A stretch of 64,000 bases of DNA from Oasisia sp. SBJ-2009 (taxonomy: Eukaryota; Annelida; Polychaeta; Sabellida; Siboglinidae): positions 30,388,187-30,452,186 of the forward strand of contig OZ024858.1 of assembly GCA_964017155.1 (NCBI GenBank). Reading direction: 5' to 3'. The notes under the pieces are model-generated. The model made no database searches and had not been told where the DNA came from. It saw only the letters and a list, made by a program, of their open reading frames with translations. The position numbers and the translations under genes were made by a program. Every line of letters begins with the position of its first letter. Positions within the stretch are counted from its first letter, which is position 1. Of this stretch, positions 32,495 through 43,689 are shown piece by piece.

Positions 32495-32620
32495 TGTATG
32501 TATGTATGTATGTATGTATGTATGTATGTATGTATGTATGTATGTATATATACACATATATATATATATATACACACACATATATATATATACACACACA
32601 CATATATATATATTCTATTC
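32397..32620. repeat. Compound (CA)n-(TATG)n-(TA)n microsatellite
   Basis: About 45 CA dinucleotides, then about 14 tatg units, then mixed tata/caca. The duplicate at 49202-49460 has a different internal composition and lacks the long tatg run. Confidence 0.95.
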
Positions 32621-33667
32621 TAGACTGTAAATACAAAATCTACTACCAGATCTTGAACGTTGCTTCATATTGAAGACTGTGTTGTCCCCACTTCGTGTAT
32701 GCGCGCGCGTATGTGTGTGTACATGCGTGTGTGTGTGTGTGTGTATGTGTGTGTGTAACATATATAATATGTAGGTATAAAAACGAATCAGCATATCTGA
32801 CGCATATAATTTATATAATGATACAACTGTGCACTATAGGTAACAAGCGTGCATGGAAAATACAGAAATACCGGTAGGATAGTTCGTAAACAGTACAAGG
32901 TAGCATTTATATTCATGTTCGTTGTAGTTCGATCCGGCCCCTACGTGTGGTTGAATAACAGTCAGCACAAATATCCATTACAGAGAGTTCATTGAAAAGC
33001 GACGACGCAGAACGCTAAGGAGTGTGTTGTACGTAGGCTATACCCACGACTCGACCGAGGTAGATACGGGTGCAGTGATACGATCAGGTGGGTCAGGCAT
33101 GTCAGGTTAGTTTGATAACATAAGCGTTTAATAAGTTGGGCGATACTATCGTGACTGATTCTGTAACATCAAAGGTCGGGTTATATATACGGCACAAAGT
33201 TAGCGTAGTGGGAACTGTGTACATTAGTATTGCCACCTTTGGTATTGGACATAGGACCTGAATAGCGAGTTAACCTTAATTAAAGGCAAAATTCTTTCTG
33301 TATAGAAGGAACATTTATGGATTGCGCAGTATTCAATTCTCAGGGTTGCTCAAACTACGTCACGTTTTACTCCCTGACAGATCTGTTCAACCAGTCATCA
33401 TCGCGACTTCTCTGGGAAGTTTCCAGTCACGCTTCGATTATTGCGCGAAGAATGATATCCACCATTGTCTATAGCCAGGTATTCATTCATACAAGTGAGT
33501 GAGTGGAAGAACTTGTCTAACGTTCGGCAAGGTAGTACATGGCCAGTCACAAATGCAACTGAGATTAGAATTGTAATGGTGCAAACCATTGTCACACAAC
33601 ACAGACGGATGTGTGTTTCATAACTGGGCTATATTCAAATAGTTAACCTTTTGCACATACTATGCTA

Positions 33668-34003
33668 GGTATTACGTAGAGTGCAGTAGCTCAGGGGTAG
33701 AGCTTCGGACTCTCGACTACTAGAACCCCGGGTTCGAATCTTGGCTGTGGTGTTAAAACCTTGGGCAAGTTTCTTCACTCTACATTGCTCCAGTTCACTC
33801 AGCTGAATAAATGAGTAACTGACTACAGAGAGTGGTGGATATGTGTACGAGCAGCCTTCGCGCATTAATTGTAGTGTATGGCTGGATGCTTCCCAGAGAA
33901 GCTGAGATGGTGTCTGAGTGAACAGGTCTGTCAGGGAAGTAAAGGGTAAATCGCTTTGAACGGTCCTGAGGACTGCATTCTGGGCTATAGAAGAACTTGC
34001 CTT
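33668..34003 (+). mobile_element. tRNA-derived SINE, 336 bp, with 10-bp target duplication
   Basis: Flanked by identical tactatgcta at 33658-33667 and 34004-34013. The corresponding site in copy V1 (near 14843) is uninterrupted. The head is tRNA-like with A and B boxes; the body (ccttgggcaagtttcttcac, then gctgaataaatgagtaact) resembles a core seen in many marine-invertebrate SINEs. The element is complete at both ends. Confidence 0.85.
33687..33740 (+). promoter_or_regulatory. Internal RNA polymerase III promoter (A and B boxes) of the SINE
   Basis: A box tagctcaggggtagagc at 33687-33703 and B box ggttcgaatc at 33731-33740, spaced as in tRNA genes. The intervening sequence does not fold into a proper anticodon arm that I can identify. 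Confidence 0.8.
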
Positions 34004-35064
34004 TACTATGCTAATCACATTTACTCGTGTATATTATTTGTTCGTAAACATGTGCCCATCATAAAATAAATTGCAATGTTTCGCCTATAAATATCCTAAG
34101 AAACCATGCCAACCAACTCAAACTGAGTACATGTAAAAGATAATTGCTAATTGTACCATCACATGATGGCAGTATGTGGAATAAAATGTATTTCCTCAAA
34201 CGTAAAATGGACTCTATAAAGAAACTGTCTTTACCATGATGTGAATGATATATTATTCATACATGTTACTTTGTGTAGGCCTACGACGTGCTATGAAATA
34301 TATGTTGGAGAAGGTCGCACAAATTGAGCCCCATAAGTTAAAAACAACACACATTTTCCAACTATTAAACTAAACAACATGTCAACTTGTGCTGCAATAC
34401 GACGTTGTTTTATTGCCAACGGGCGTCTGAAAACAGCACTTCTGGGTGCTGTTATGAGCTGACTTGTTGCTGGCTTTCTTATTCAGCTCCAATGCTCGTT
34501 TTAATAATGCTTTCGTTTTAATACCACTTGATTGCAACATAAATATGGCAGGAATAGCATGTCATTTAACACTGTTTATGAAACTTTATAGACGGGTTTA
34601 TGACGTTGAATTTATATTGCTATGTACATAAAAGAAAGAAACAAGTGTTTGATGGAAATACAGATTTTGGCTGCCGTTTAATTACTAACATAGCAACATA
34701 CAAATAATACAACAGCATGTTGCAACATAACGACCAGACAATCTACTGCACGTTGGATTAAGTCCAACCATGTCAAACCTTGATATAAACCTAAAAAGCA
34801 ATTAAATGTGTGTGCCACCGGCCAACCTCTAGACATTCAACTACTATAACTGAAATCCAGTAACAACGGCATTATTATTAGCAGTATTGTATGCTGTTGT
34901 ACAACAGAAAACACGAAAGAATGAATGTAATATATTGTAACAGTAAATTGTATTCAGACAATTGTTCAAAACGTAAAATGTGCCTATGACTATAGTCGTG
35001 ATACTAGATACACGTGTATCGTGTCCAGTTCAATTAATAAATAATATAAATATAACGCCATACA

Positions 35065-36077
35065 AACTCTTCCTATATAGACTTCCTAATAGTCTGGACT
35101 AAAGTGCACTTCTTTCGCAACAAAGCTGTCTACTTCAGCGTTTGCTGAACATATGTGCAAAGTTTGGCTTTGAAAATGATGTTGCATATAACCCTATCAA
35201 GTCTTTATGTATGGTCTTCAAACCACGTGGTTTTAACCTGAAATGTCCAGATATGTATATGAACCTAAACAAGCTTGCATATGTCAAAGAAGCAAAATAT
35301 TTAGGTGTGATAATATGCAATGACCTGAAAGATGACGGAGATATTTTAAGACATCTACGTAATTTTTATGCTAGGTCAAATAGCATTATCAGAAAATTTC
35401 ACCACTGTTCCGTGGGTGTTAGACTACATCTGTTTCATGCGTATTGTTGTACAACTTATTGTTGCCAATTATGGGTTAACTTTAATAAGGGCTCTTATTT
35501 GAAAGCTAAAGTTGCCTACAACAATATGCATAGACGGATTTTGGGATATAGCCGACGGGACAGCGCGAGTGGCATGTTTGCCAGTAATGCTATAGATACA
35601 TTCGACGCCCTATTGCGTAAGAACATTTATGGTTTTAAAAAACGCATTTTTAACATAAATAATGACTTGATTAGGGTTATGTACAATTGCTTTGAAATAG
35701 TAAATGGCCCAATGTGGATTAGCTGGGCCAATTCATTGTACACAATAAATCTGTAAGATAGTCATCATGTCTAGCATATAACTTTATTATTTATTTATTA
35801 TATACATATATTTTTAAAGTCAATAAGTTGTTTATATACCTTACTTTTCAAAAGGTGTTTATTTACATGAACTAATTGCATATTTATTTTACAATTACAT
35901 CCTGTATATTGCTCGTTATTTTATCTGTTTTTCTACAATTTTACATTTATCTAACTTATAACCTTATTTATTTTTTATCTAATAATTTTTTAACAGGCGA
36001 TTTAGATGTTTTAATGTATGTACCAATTGTATATGGGTTTTTACCTGAAATAAATGTATTCGTATTCGTATTCGTAT
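35065..36077 (+). pseudogene. 5'-truncated LINE, ORF2 C-terminal part, with (ATTCGT)n tail
   Basis: The frame at 35142-35756 (204 residues) reads AYNPIKSLCMVFKPRG, YVKEAKYLGVIICNDLKDD, LFHAYCCTTYCCQLWVNFNK, VAYNNMHRRILGYSRRDSAS and TFDALLRKNIYGFKKRIF, then stops. This is the region after the catalytic box in a widespread invertebrate LINE type (YLGV, HAYC..., VAYNN..RRIL, SAS.MF...). A 300-base AT-rich 3' UTR ends in repeated attcgt at 36056-36077. The polymerase core is missing. Confidence 0.75.
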
Positions 36078-36079
36078 AA

Positions 36080-36840
36080 TACTAAAGACCCCCAAATGAT
36101 CATACATGAATCCCTGGCCATCCTCTACCGTTCTTGCAAGCTTCCACCATCAATCATAATCACTGGCGACTTAAACCTACTGGACATCAACTGGGAAAAC
36201 CTTTGCACAACAAACCAACACACAGCAACAAAACACAATACATTTCTTGAAATAGTCAGTGAATGTGGCCTAACCAACATGGTAAATGAACGCACCTGAC
36301 TAGACTCTGGCAATATCCTTGATCTCGTACTCACATCAAACCCCGCCCTTATTTCTAATGTAAACACAGTGTCAGGCATGAGCGATCACGAAGCAGTCCT
36401 CTTCCAAATCAACATGAACCTAATGAAAAACTACACCCCACACAAAGTGATCCAAATCAGCAATCCAAACAAATACATAAAAATCCACGCGCGCATCAAT
36501 ACATACGCATATTCATTCTATCCAAGAGTCAGAGCCTGGAACACACTCCCCCCAGAAGTCATAAACATACCAACACTACACCCATTCCAACATGCCCTCA
36601 GTACCATCCACCTTGTTGCTCCAGCCTACCTCACCAGATTATAGCCAAAAAATAGACACAGCAAACTGTTTTTAATCTGCACAAATTATTACACTTATCT
36701 ACACAGTTAATCGCACGTTTTCAGTTTTATTGTTCTTATTGTTCTTCTAACTTCACTTTCATCTTCATGCACCTTTAGCATTGCGCACCGCACAAACTCC
36801 TATGTTAGCCCCAGAAGGGGCTGTATGGAGTATACGAACG
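36080..36840 (+). pseudogene. LINE ORF2 with internal deletion (endonuclease joined to C-terminus)
   Basis: Plus-strand frames give IIITGDLNLLDINWENL, then NILDLVLTSNPALISNV and SGMSDHEAVLFQINMN (endonuclease, including the GDLN and SDH motifs), with an in-frame TGA near 36298. Within about 20 codons the same frame passes into INTYAYSFYPRVRAWNTLPP and HPFQHALSTIH, the extreme C-terminus of ORF2. The reverse transcriptase in between is absent. A 3' UTR with 'agccccagaaggggctgt' follows. It starts exactly where the preceding LINE tail ends. Confidence 0.7.
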
Positions 36841-37209
36841 AAGAACGAAGACAAGAACTTTTCAGCCCCTTAACTCCGCCTGGGGAATAATGAGCTGCCG
36901 TTGTAACCGCCAGGGTGGCCTTACCCCCAGATTAGGGTAGACATGCTGATTGGGTCTCAGGCCGTATTTAAAATAAATTAAATTAGCATACCTCTTCATC
37001 AGATAATGTTGTATTATAAAAAAAAGATTCAAAATTAAACTTATATTTACACAAAAATAATTAAACATAGAAATTTGCAGTTGTTTATAAAATCGGAATT
37101 ACGGCAGGATTAACCAGTATCCGTGAGGTGGCAGCATTCAATTCAATTTAACTTAATTCCAGACTCAACAGGGCACATACAACAAGTACATGTGACTATG
37201 AGGTTCGCA
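36841..37209. other. Spacer between LINE fragments and copy U3
   Basis: No coding signal. The stretch 'gctgccgttgtaaccgccag' to 'ccttacccccagattagggt' looks retroelement-like but I cannot place it. Confidence 0.35.
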
Positions 37210-38054
37210 CTCGCCGGTAACGTCACCAGACTGTCTTCTCGGCGAAGTTACGCAGCCAAGCGACAGTCGGTTAAGCGAGACTGGCTTCAGCCTGGTAGTC
37301 GCACGTCCGATCAGGAGTTCTGGAACGTAACGAAAATGTATTAATTTATACAAGTTCAGGTACATTTAACTCACATCGTATATATTTTATAAAATCGTCA
37401 ATCGTTTAAATAAACATTTCAAACATGTCAGTATAGCTCTTCGGATACATAACATAGGCCTTTTAGGCGAACCGACCCAAAAGAGGAACGGAAATGACTG
37501 CATACCGTACGTTTAGGTTTCCGCCGGCAAGACTGAGAGACCGGTAATATTAAAAAAGGGTAATTTTCCAAATAACATCAAATATTAAAGTAACTTATGT
37601 GTTAGCAAGTATGATCAAAACCTTGTTTATGTTGTACTGTACATACATTTTTCTTTACAAAATGTGTAGCTTAATTCCCAGTTCAAGTTTATTTATCTGC
37701 AGTTTGTTGTGACCATCCCATATATTTTAGATGGGATCATGAGTTGTACAATGCATATCCTTTTTAAGGACAACAAAGTGAAAGTCGAATAGAATTAAAG
37801 GTAAAACTGAAAAGACAAAACTGATAGTTAACATTACTAACGACAAACGTCCATTTAGTACATTTTGTCTTTGCAGCGTGATGATATTATGAATAGGACA
37901 TACGTTTTTCAAATAGCATTCGCAATATGAACACGTGGTTTACTAACTCGGAGACAACAGTGGGAAGACAGTGACAATGAGAAATAATGTGGACAGATAA
38001 CTTCTAATACAGTCCCGCCTCCATGTCTTAGAGCTGCTGAAGACATTTGGCACT

Positions 38055-39536
38055 TCACCTCCGATAATCGTCTCGACATATTCGATCTTTCAACCACTGT
38101 GTAGTTAGTTACAGCACACAGACTACCCGAACACATACAGCCAGGTGACTAATTATATGGACTACTTAGTTGACGCAACACAGAGTGAATGAACTTGCGC
38201 AAACGTTGAAACAACAGTACGAGGATTTCGAACCAAACATCCGGTAGTAGGAATAACTATCACGCGCCGCATTATGTATTAAGATCAAATCATGTATCTC
38301 ACCTGTAGAAAACAGGCGGCGACGATGCCGATGACTACACTCAAAATGATCGCACGTGCTATTAGGCCTAGTATGTAGCTGACATCGTAGGCTGCAAGCG
38401 AACAACGGAATTCTTACAAAGAACATAATGATCACGTAGCAGTACATTTGTCGACAACAACACTCACCCATCCACTCACATACTCACCCATCCACTCACC
38501 CACCACTCACTCACCCACACATTCATTTCCTCTGTCCGTCCTGGCTTCCATCCATCCTTCCTTCCTTCATTCATTCCTTCTCTCCCACCTTCCCTCACTT
38601 CCTTTCCTTCCCGCCCTCACGCTCTCCCTCTCTCCAATCTCCCTTTCTCCTCCGTCACCAACTCATTCAATCATTTACTCTCTCACTCACTCATTCAGTC
38701 ATTCAGTAAATCACTCAGCCACTGATATCCGCAATGTAAGGCAAGATAATCTATTTTCGTCACATTTAACCCTCGGGTAGATCTAGACTCCAGTAAGACA
38801 ACACTTTATAACATCTTACGCATGGTAGTTTTATAAGTCCCAAACGTCGGGTACATTTATATTACAGCAGACTCTATGGCGAACACCCAAATAATCATTA
38901 GTGGTGAATTTATGTGGGCAACCGCATAAATTAATTCACGCACGCACGCATGCACACAACCTTGCTATTTCTACATCAGCATGGCTGACTACATTCATCA
39001 TAGTGATATTAATTATCAATGTAGGTCCCCTACTGCTTATGACAAATAAACAGTTACTACCTTTTTTTTTTAATTCATTTAATACTAAGCCTATTTATGA
39101 AGAAAAAAACATACTCGTGTTTGGCGATTTGGTGACACCGTTGTTTCTCTCACACTTAGAGGCAGCACTGTCTTTCTGGGGACGACAATTCAGGCCGTAC
39201 CCGCAGTAGGCCTTCTCTTCGACCTCTCCACACGGGGCCCCCTCTCGTAGGTCCGTAGCCGCTGTGCGAACATACACGGATATTGGCCCACGTAAAATGC
39301 TACGAAAACTTTATGATAATAGCGGGTTAAGAAAATACGAATACATTGGAACCTAATTCAAGCATCTCTTAGAAAATATCAGACATGCGAACTTTCGACT
39401 AGTGAAAACAAGATCATACAACGATACATCAAACCTCTATGAATATAAGAATTATCGTGATGTTTGCCGTATAGATGAGAAATGTGTTCAGAGGATGTTT
39501 CTGTGGTTGCTGTCATTAAGATTTTATATTGTAGTG

Positions 39537-39568
<32 letters not shown>

Positions 39569-40488
39569 GGTGGTGGTGGTGGTGGTGGTGGTGGTGGTGG
39601 TGGTGGTGGTGGTGGTAGTGGTGGTGTTGGTGGTAGAGGGGTGGAGGCGGTGGCGATGCATGTGGTGGTTGTGTACTGGCTGTTGCAGTGGTGGTTGTGG
39701 CAGTGGTTGTGGTGGTGGAGGCGGTGGTGGTGGTGATTAGACAACTATAGTCGTAGGAGTATTTACAATATCTACCTCCATTTCTGGCGCACTTTGTGTG
39801 GTGCGCGGTCACGGTGTAGCCCGGGGGACAGCGACAGGTCCCCTGACGACAGAGGGCGCCTCCTGAGCACCCTTTATCTGTTTCGCATCTTTTCGAATCG
39901 ATGTCGCCAAACACTAAAAGTAAGAGTGGTAATCATAATGACAATGATGATGTTGACGATGATAATTACAAGACGAAGTAGTAAAAGAATAACGGTACAT
40001 AATTTTATGATGACGATTATAAAATAATAAGTATTATTATGATATTAATAATAATAAGAAGAACATTTATAAAGCGCCATAAATCTAGAAATATCCATTC
40101 GGAGGCGCTGTACGTGTGTCGTAGAATTATAATAACAAGTTTGTTAAAGTAAATCAAATACATAAACTATATATACAAAAGTAATAGTAATAAATAATAA
40201 AATGAATAAGTTAGCTAAAGATCATTATTAAAGTAAATGATGTTGACTATTTTAAAAGCACACATGCTGCGTGCTGCACTGCTCGTGGTGTTGTTGTATG
40301 TCACATACTATCATTCTTATTTGACATGTGACAATTGTGACCCATCGTTACTGGTCTGGTGACAGTTCCTGTCGTGTCGACTAGTTGCTTATCAAGTCTA
40401 ACCGACGCAGGTGAAACTTACATGCGCGTGCAGGCGGACCCACGCATAGCATGCCGAACACTAGTAGCACATAGGTGTGGCGAAGCAT
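38055..40488 (-). CDS. Secreted/type I membrane protein with two Cys-rich modules (five exons, 160 residues)
   Basis: Exons on the minus strand: 40488-40422, 39913-39776, 39261-39115, 38391-38303 and 38096-38055, joined by GT-AG introns whose phases (1,1,1,0) all fit. Exon 1 encodes a 22-residue signal peptide (MLRHTYVLLVFGMLCVGPPA...). Exon 2 encodes a six-cysteine EGF/EB-like module (CETDKGCSGGALCRQGTCRC, PPGY, then KC). Exon 3 encodes a four-cysteine module (LREGAPCGEVEEKAYCGYGL, NC, KC). Exon 4 encodes one membrane helix (ARAIILSVVIGIVAACF). Exon 5 encodes a short basic tail ending DDYRR and TGA. This predicts an extracellular Cys-rich domain anchored by one helix. EB/EGF-like modules usually bind ligands or act in innate recognition, but the function here is unknown. 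The start is the first ATG of the signal-peptide exon. Two decayed paralogs lie upstream in the window. Confidence 0.75.
38460..38720. repeat. Low-complexity CTCACCC/CCTTCC repeat in intron 3
   Basis: Counterpart of 22750-23065, shorter and more mixed. Confidence 0.8.
39535..39640 (+). repeat. (GTT)n-(GGT)n tract in intron 2
   Basis: About 24 GGT triplets after a short GTT run; counterpart of the larger G-rich array at 24030-24322. Confidence 0.95.
40047..40236. mobile_element. SINE-like or LINE-end insertion of about 190 bp in intron 1
   Basis: Absent from the U2 copy, where 'gatatt' runs straight into 'gactatttt'. The insert starts with aataataataag, contains 'ttataaagcgccata' and 'ggaggcgctgtacg', and is flanked by near-identical atgatatt and atgatgtt, probably an 8-bp target duplication. 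A related hairpin lies at 19230-19290. Confidence 0.6.
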
Positions 40489-40884
40489 CTGTAAAACACA
40501 GACCATACGATTATACGTCATACATTGGAAACTTGCTGAAACACCTTGTTTTATAACATGATGTTTTCGACTCCTAACACCAGTAGCTAAACACTCACGT
40601 GCGCCTGTACACACTACACACCCACCCATGAACGAAACACAGATACGCACATGCGCACGCGCACACGCACCCACACTTATGATATGCTTCGTGAATTCGA
40701 CGAAAAGTTAGAGATAAGATTTCGACGAGGCGACCAAGCCTATTTTCTGTAGGTACTAATTAACTTGTTCATTGGAGCGTGAAAAATCTCAATTCTGTGA
40801 AAAGGGACTATTTACAAATGGCACACGCATTAGTGTTGTAGCGACTACATATATTTCCGAACAAATGAAAAGATTCAAAAGTTA

Positions 40885-43060
40885 TGCCACTGTTCAAAAG
40901 TGGTTATAATACTATTTTTTATAATTACCGTCCAATCTCAATGTTGCTTCATATCTGACCAGCTACACGAATATTTTCACACTAGAGGGCTATACCACAG
41001 TAGTAAATATGGTTTCAGGGAGACACATTCAACCGAACTTGCCCTCTTGAAATAGACATAATTATTCAGGGAATGGAGAATTTTCTAACACCACTAAATA
41101 TTCATCTTGATTTAATTTATCAAAAGCCTTTGATACAATAGAAACCATAATATACGCATGGATTAATTAAAGTACTACAACATAAAAACCCCAGCACATG
41201 ATCGTTGTGAGAATTATTTACCAAACCGTAAATAATCAGTCCAATTCGGAAATATAATATCTGAAGAAGTATATTATACTACTGACGTGCCTCAAGGGTC
41301 AATATTAGGACCTTTGTTCTTTATTATATACATTAATGATTTATCAATTGCTAATGACCAATTTAATTTCATTACTTGTGAGGATGATGCAACCTTAACC
41401 AGTACATTAGAAGTGTTTAATGACATTACTTGTACTGATGATGCAACCTTAACCAGTACATTAGAAGTGTTTAATGACATTACATGTACTGATGATGTAA
41501 CCTTAACCAGTACATTAGAAGTGTTTAATGACATTACATGTACTGATGATGCAACCTTAACCAGTAACCAGTACATTAGACGTGTTTAATGACATTACTT
41601 GTACTGATGATGCAATCTTAACCAGTACATTAGAAGTGTTTAATGACATTACTTGTGCTGATGATGCAACCTTAACCAGTACATTAGAAGTGTTTAATGA
41701 CATTACTTGTACTGATGATGCAACCTTATCCAGTACATTAGAAGTGTTTAATGACATTACATGTACTGATGATGCAACATTAACCAGTACATTAGACGTG
41801 TTTAATGACATTACTTGTACTGATGATGCAACCTTAACCAGTACATTAGAAGTGTTTAATGACATTACTTGTACTGATGATGCAACCTTAACCAGTACAT
41901 TAGAAGTGTTTAATGACATTACTTGTGCTGATGATGCAACCTTAACCAGTACATTAGAAGTGTTTAATGACATTACTTGTGCTGATGATGCAACCTTAAT
42001 CAGTACATTAGAAGTGTTTAATGACATTACATGTGCTGATGATGCAACCTTAACCAGTACATTAGAAGTGTTTAATGACATTACTTGTGACGATGATGCA
42101 ACATTAACCAGTACATTAGAAGTGTTTAATGACATTACTTGTACTGATGATGCAACATTAACCAGTACATTAGAAGTGTTTAATGACATTACTTGTGACG
42201 ATGATGCAACATTAACCAGTACATTAGAAGTGTTTAATGACATTACTTGTACTGATGATGCAACATTAACCAGTACATTAGAAGTGTTTAATAGCATTAC
42301 TTGTACTGATGATGCAACATTAACCAGTATATTAGAAGTGTTTAATAGCATTACTTGTGATGATGATGCAACATTAACCAGTATATTAGAAGTGTTTAAT
42401 AGCATTACTTGTGCTGATGATGCAACATTAACCAGTATATTAGAAGTGTTTAATAGCATTACTTGTGCTGATGATGCAACATTAACCAGCATATTAGAAG
42501 TGTTTAATGACATTACATGTACTGATGATGCAACCTTAACCAGTACATTAGACATGTTTAATGACATTACATGTGATGATGATGCAACATCAACCAGTAC
42601 ATTATATGTGTTTATTGTCATTATTTGTGATGATGATGCAACATTAACCAGTACATTAGAAGTTTTAACGACATTACTTGTGATGATGATGCAACATTAA
42701 CCAGTATATTAGAAGTTTTAACGACATTACTTGTGATGATGATGCAACATTAACCAGTATATTAGAAGTGTTTAACGACATTATTTGTACTGATGATTCA
42801 ACCTTAACCAGCACATCAGAAGTGTTTAATGACATTATTTGTACTGATGATTCAACCTTAACCAGTACATTAGAAGTGCTTAATGTCATTATTTGTACTG
42901 ATGATTCAACCTTAACCAGTACATTAGACGTGTGATTTGAATAAAATATAAAGGAAGTACTTAACACGACATGTGACTGGCTCAACATAAATAAACTTGT
43001 TCTAAATTATGAGAAAACAATCGCTATGATATTCCATATGCCACAAAGAAACTAGAAAAA
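40885..43060 (+). pseudogene. Decayed LINE reverse transcriptase with a large 54-bp repeat array
   Basis: U3 counterpart of 25385-26560. Fragments in order: KVMPLFKSG, NYRPISM, DQLHEYFHTRGLYHSS, FRETHSTELAL, LSKAFDTIE, VPQGSILGPLFFIIYINDLS (41290-41350), then the repeat array, then CDWLNINKLVLNYEKTIAMI and FHMPQ (about 42965-43050). Several frames and stops break it. Except for the array, it has the normal order of a LINE polymerase, so the repeats grew inside the coding sequence at the position of motif C. Not functional. Confidence 0.75.
41369..42931 (+). repeat. 54-bp minisatellite of the RT catalytic box, about 29 copies
   Basis: The unit is gtgtttaatgacattacttg followed by 34 more bases, encoding 18 residues (VFNDITCTDDATLTSTLE). 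The C-x-D-D core corresponds to the F/Y-A-D-D catalytic box. The first four units are in one frame. A 6-bp-scale slip (accagtaaccagtaca) near 41565 shifts the next 20 units to another frame, and two units near 42665-42760 are shortened, breaking the frame again. Sub-variants cluster (TATATTAGAA types together, GATTCA types at the end), as expected for unequal exchange. Confidence 0.9.
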
Positions 43061-43689
43061 CCAGTGCTATTAATAAATGGATCTTTGATTAAATATGTAA
43101 ACATGTATGGTATATTTTATTGATATACTCTGCTATACTGCTTAGCTGGTGAAATATTTTCAGCTAAACAAATCCAAGCGGTATAAATACTGTAGTATAG
43201 ATGTCCACCACTTGTCAAGTACAATTGAATCCACATGGCAATATGCGGAAGACGTTTCGAAGAAAATTCGAAGCTTTCGAAACGTGTACAAGAAATTGTA
43301 TAACTATTCACGCCCTTGCTAGTCGCTACTCACCTTGTGTCCTGTCCTGAAGTTGTTTGTAACCACCGCTGGATAAGTAACTATTGCCTGAGTGAAGAAC
43401 TATACGTAGAACCTAAACTGAATAAGGAGCGATCCGACTTCGTTAAAGTTCGTATAGTCTGTGTGCGACTGATGCGATGTCGGGGTCTTCACAAAAGGAA
43501 ACATTGCAGAAAATAAACCTTATATCAGCGTTGTATATAGACTAGCATGAACACGCTCAACAGTATAGACGCATGGTTATGCTAATTATAGGCCGCTATA
43601 CTGCACACTCCCACCAGTTGCGCGCGACGCCCGCTATTCAAGCCATGGTTATGGTTATACGTAGGCGAATGCTGCTATGTCGCGATGCC

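Larger units (their letters stand above)
19890..33536. repeat. Segmental duplication copy U2
   Basis: Collinear with copy U3 (37540-50395) over its whole length apart from insertions, deletions and repeat-length changes. Well-matched stretches, such as 27861-28130 against 45698-45967, differ by only a few bases per hundred. U2-specific features are the LINE at 20418-22415, an expanded TGCAC array, and about 1.1 kb at 28608-29780 without a counterpart in U3. Confidence 0.85.
26570..33536. other. Non-coding part of copy U2
   Basis: Nearly 7 kb that is collinear with 43140-50395 but shows no recognisable protein domain. Short frames conserved in both copies (for example 28348-28533 and 46184-46369) are explained by the recent duplication itself. 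A candidate 28-base coding exon at 31534-31561 and several microsatellites are listed separately. Confidence 0.5.
33537..34900. repeat. Block V, copy 2
   Basis: Homologous to 14715-16525. It lacks the TTAA-flanked MITE and instead carries a SINE. It follows directly on copy U2, as copy V1 precedes U1, so the original tandem unit probably included both blocks. Confidence 0.8.

Noticed and set aside
33680..33750. A functional tRNA gene
   Set aside because: Only the A and B boxes are tRNA-like. The sequence sits at the head of a 336-bp element with target duplications, so it is a SINE promoter.
41369..42931. CRISPR-like array
   Set aside because: Units are contiguous without unique spacers, encode reverse-transcriptase motifs and lie in eukaryotic DNA.
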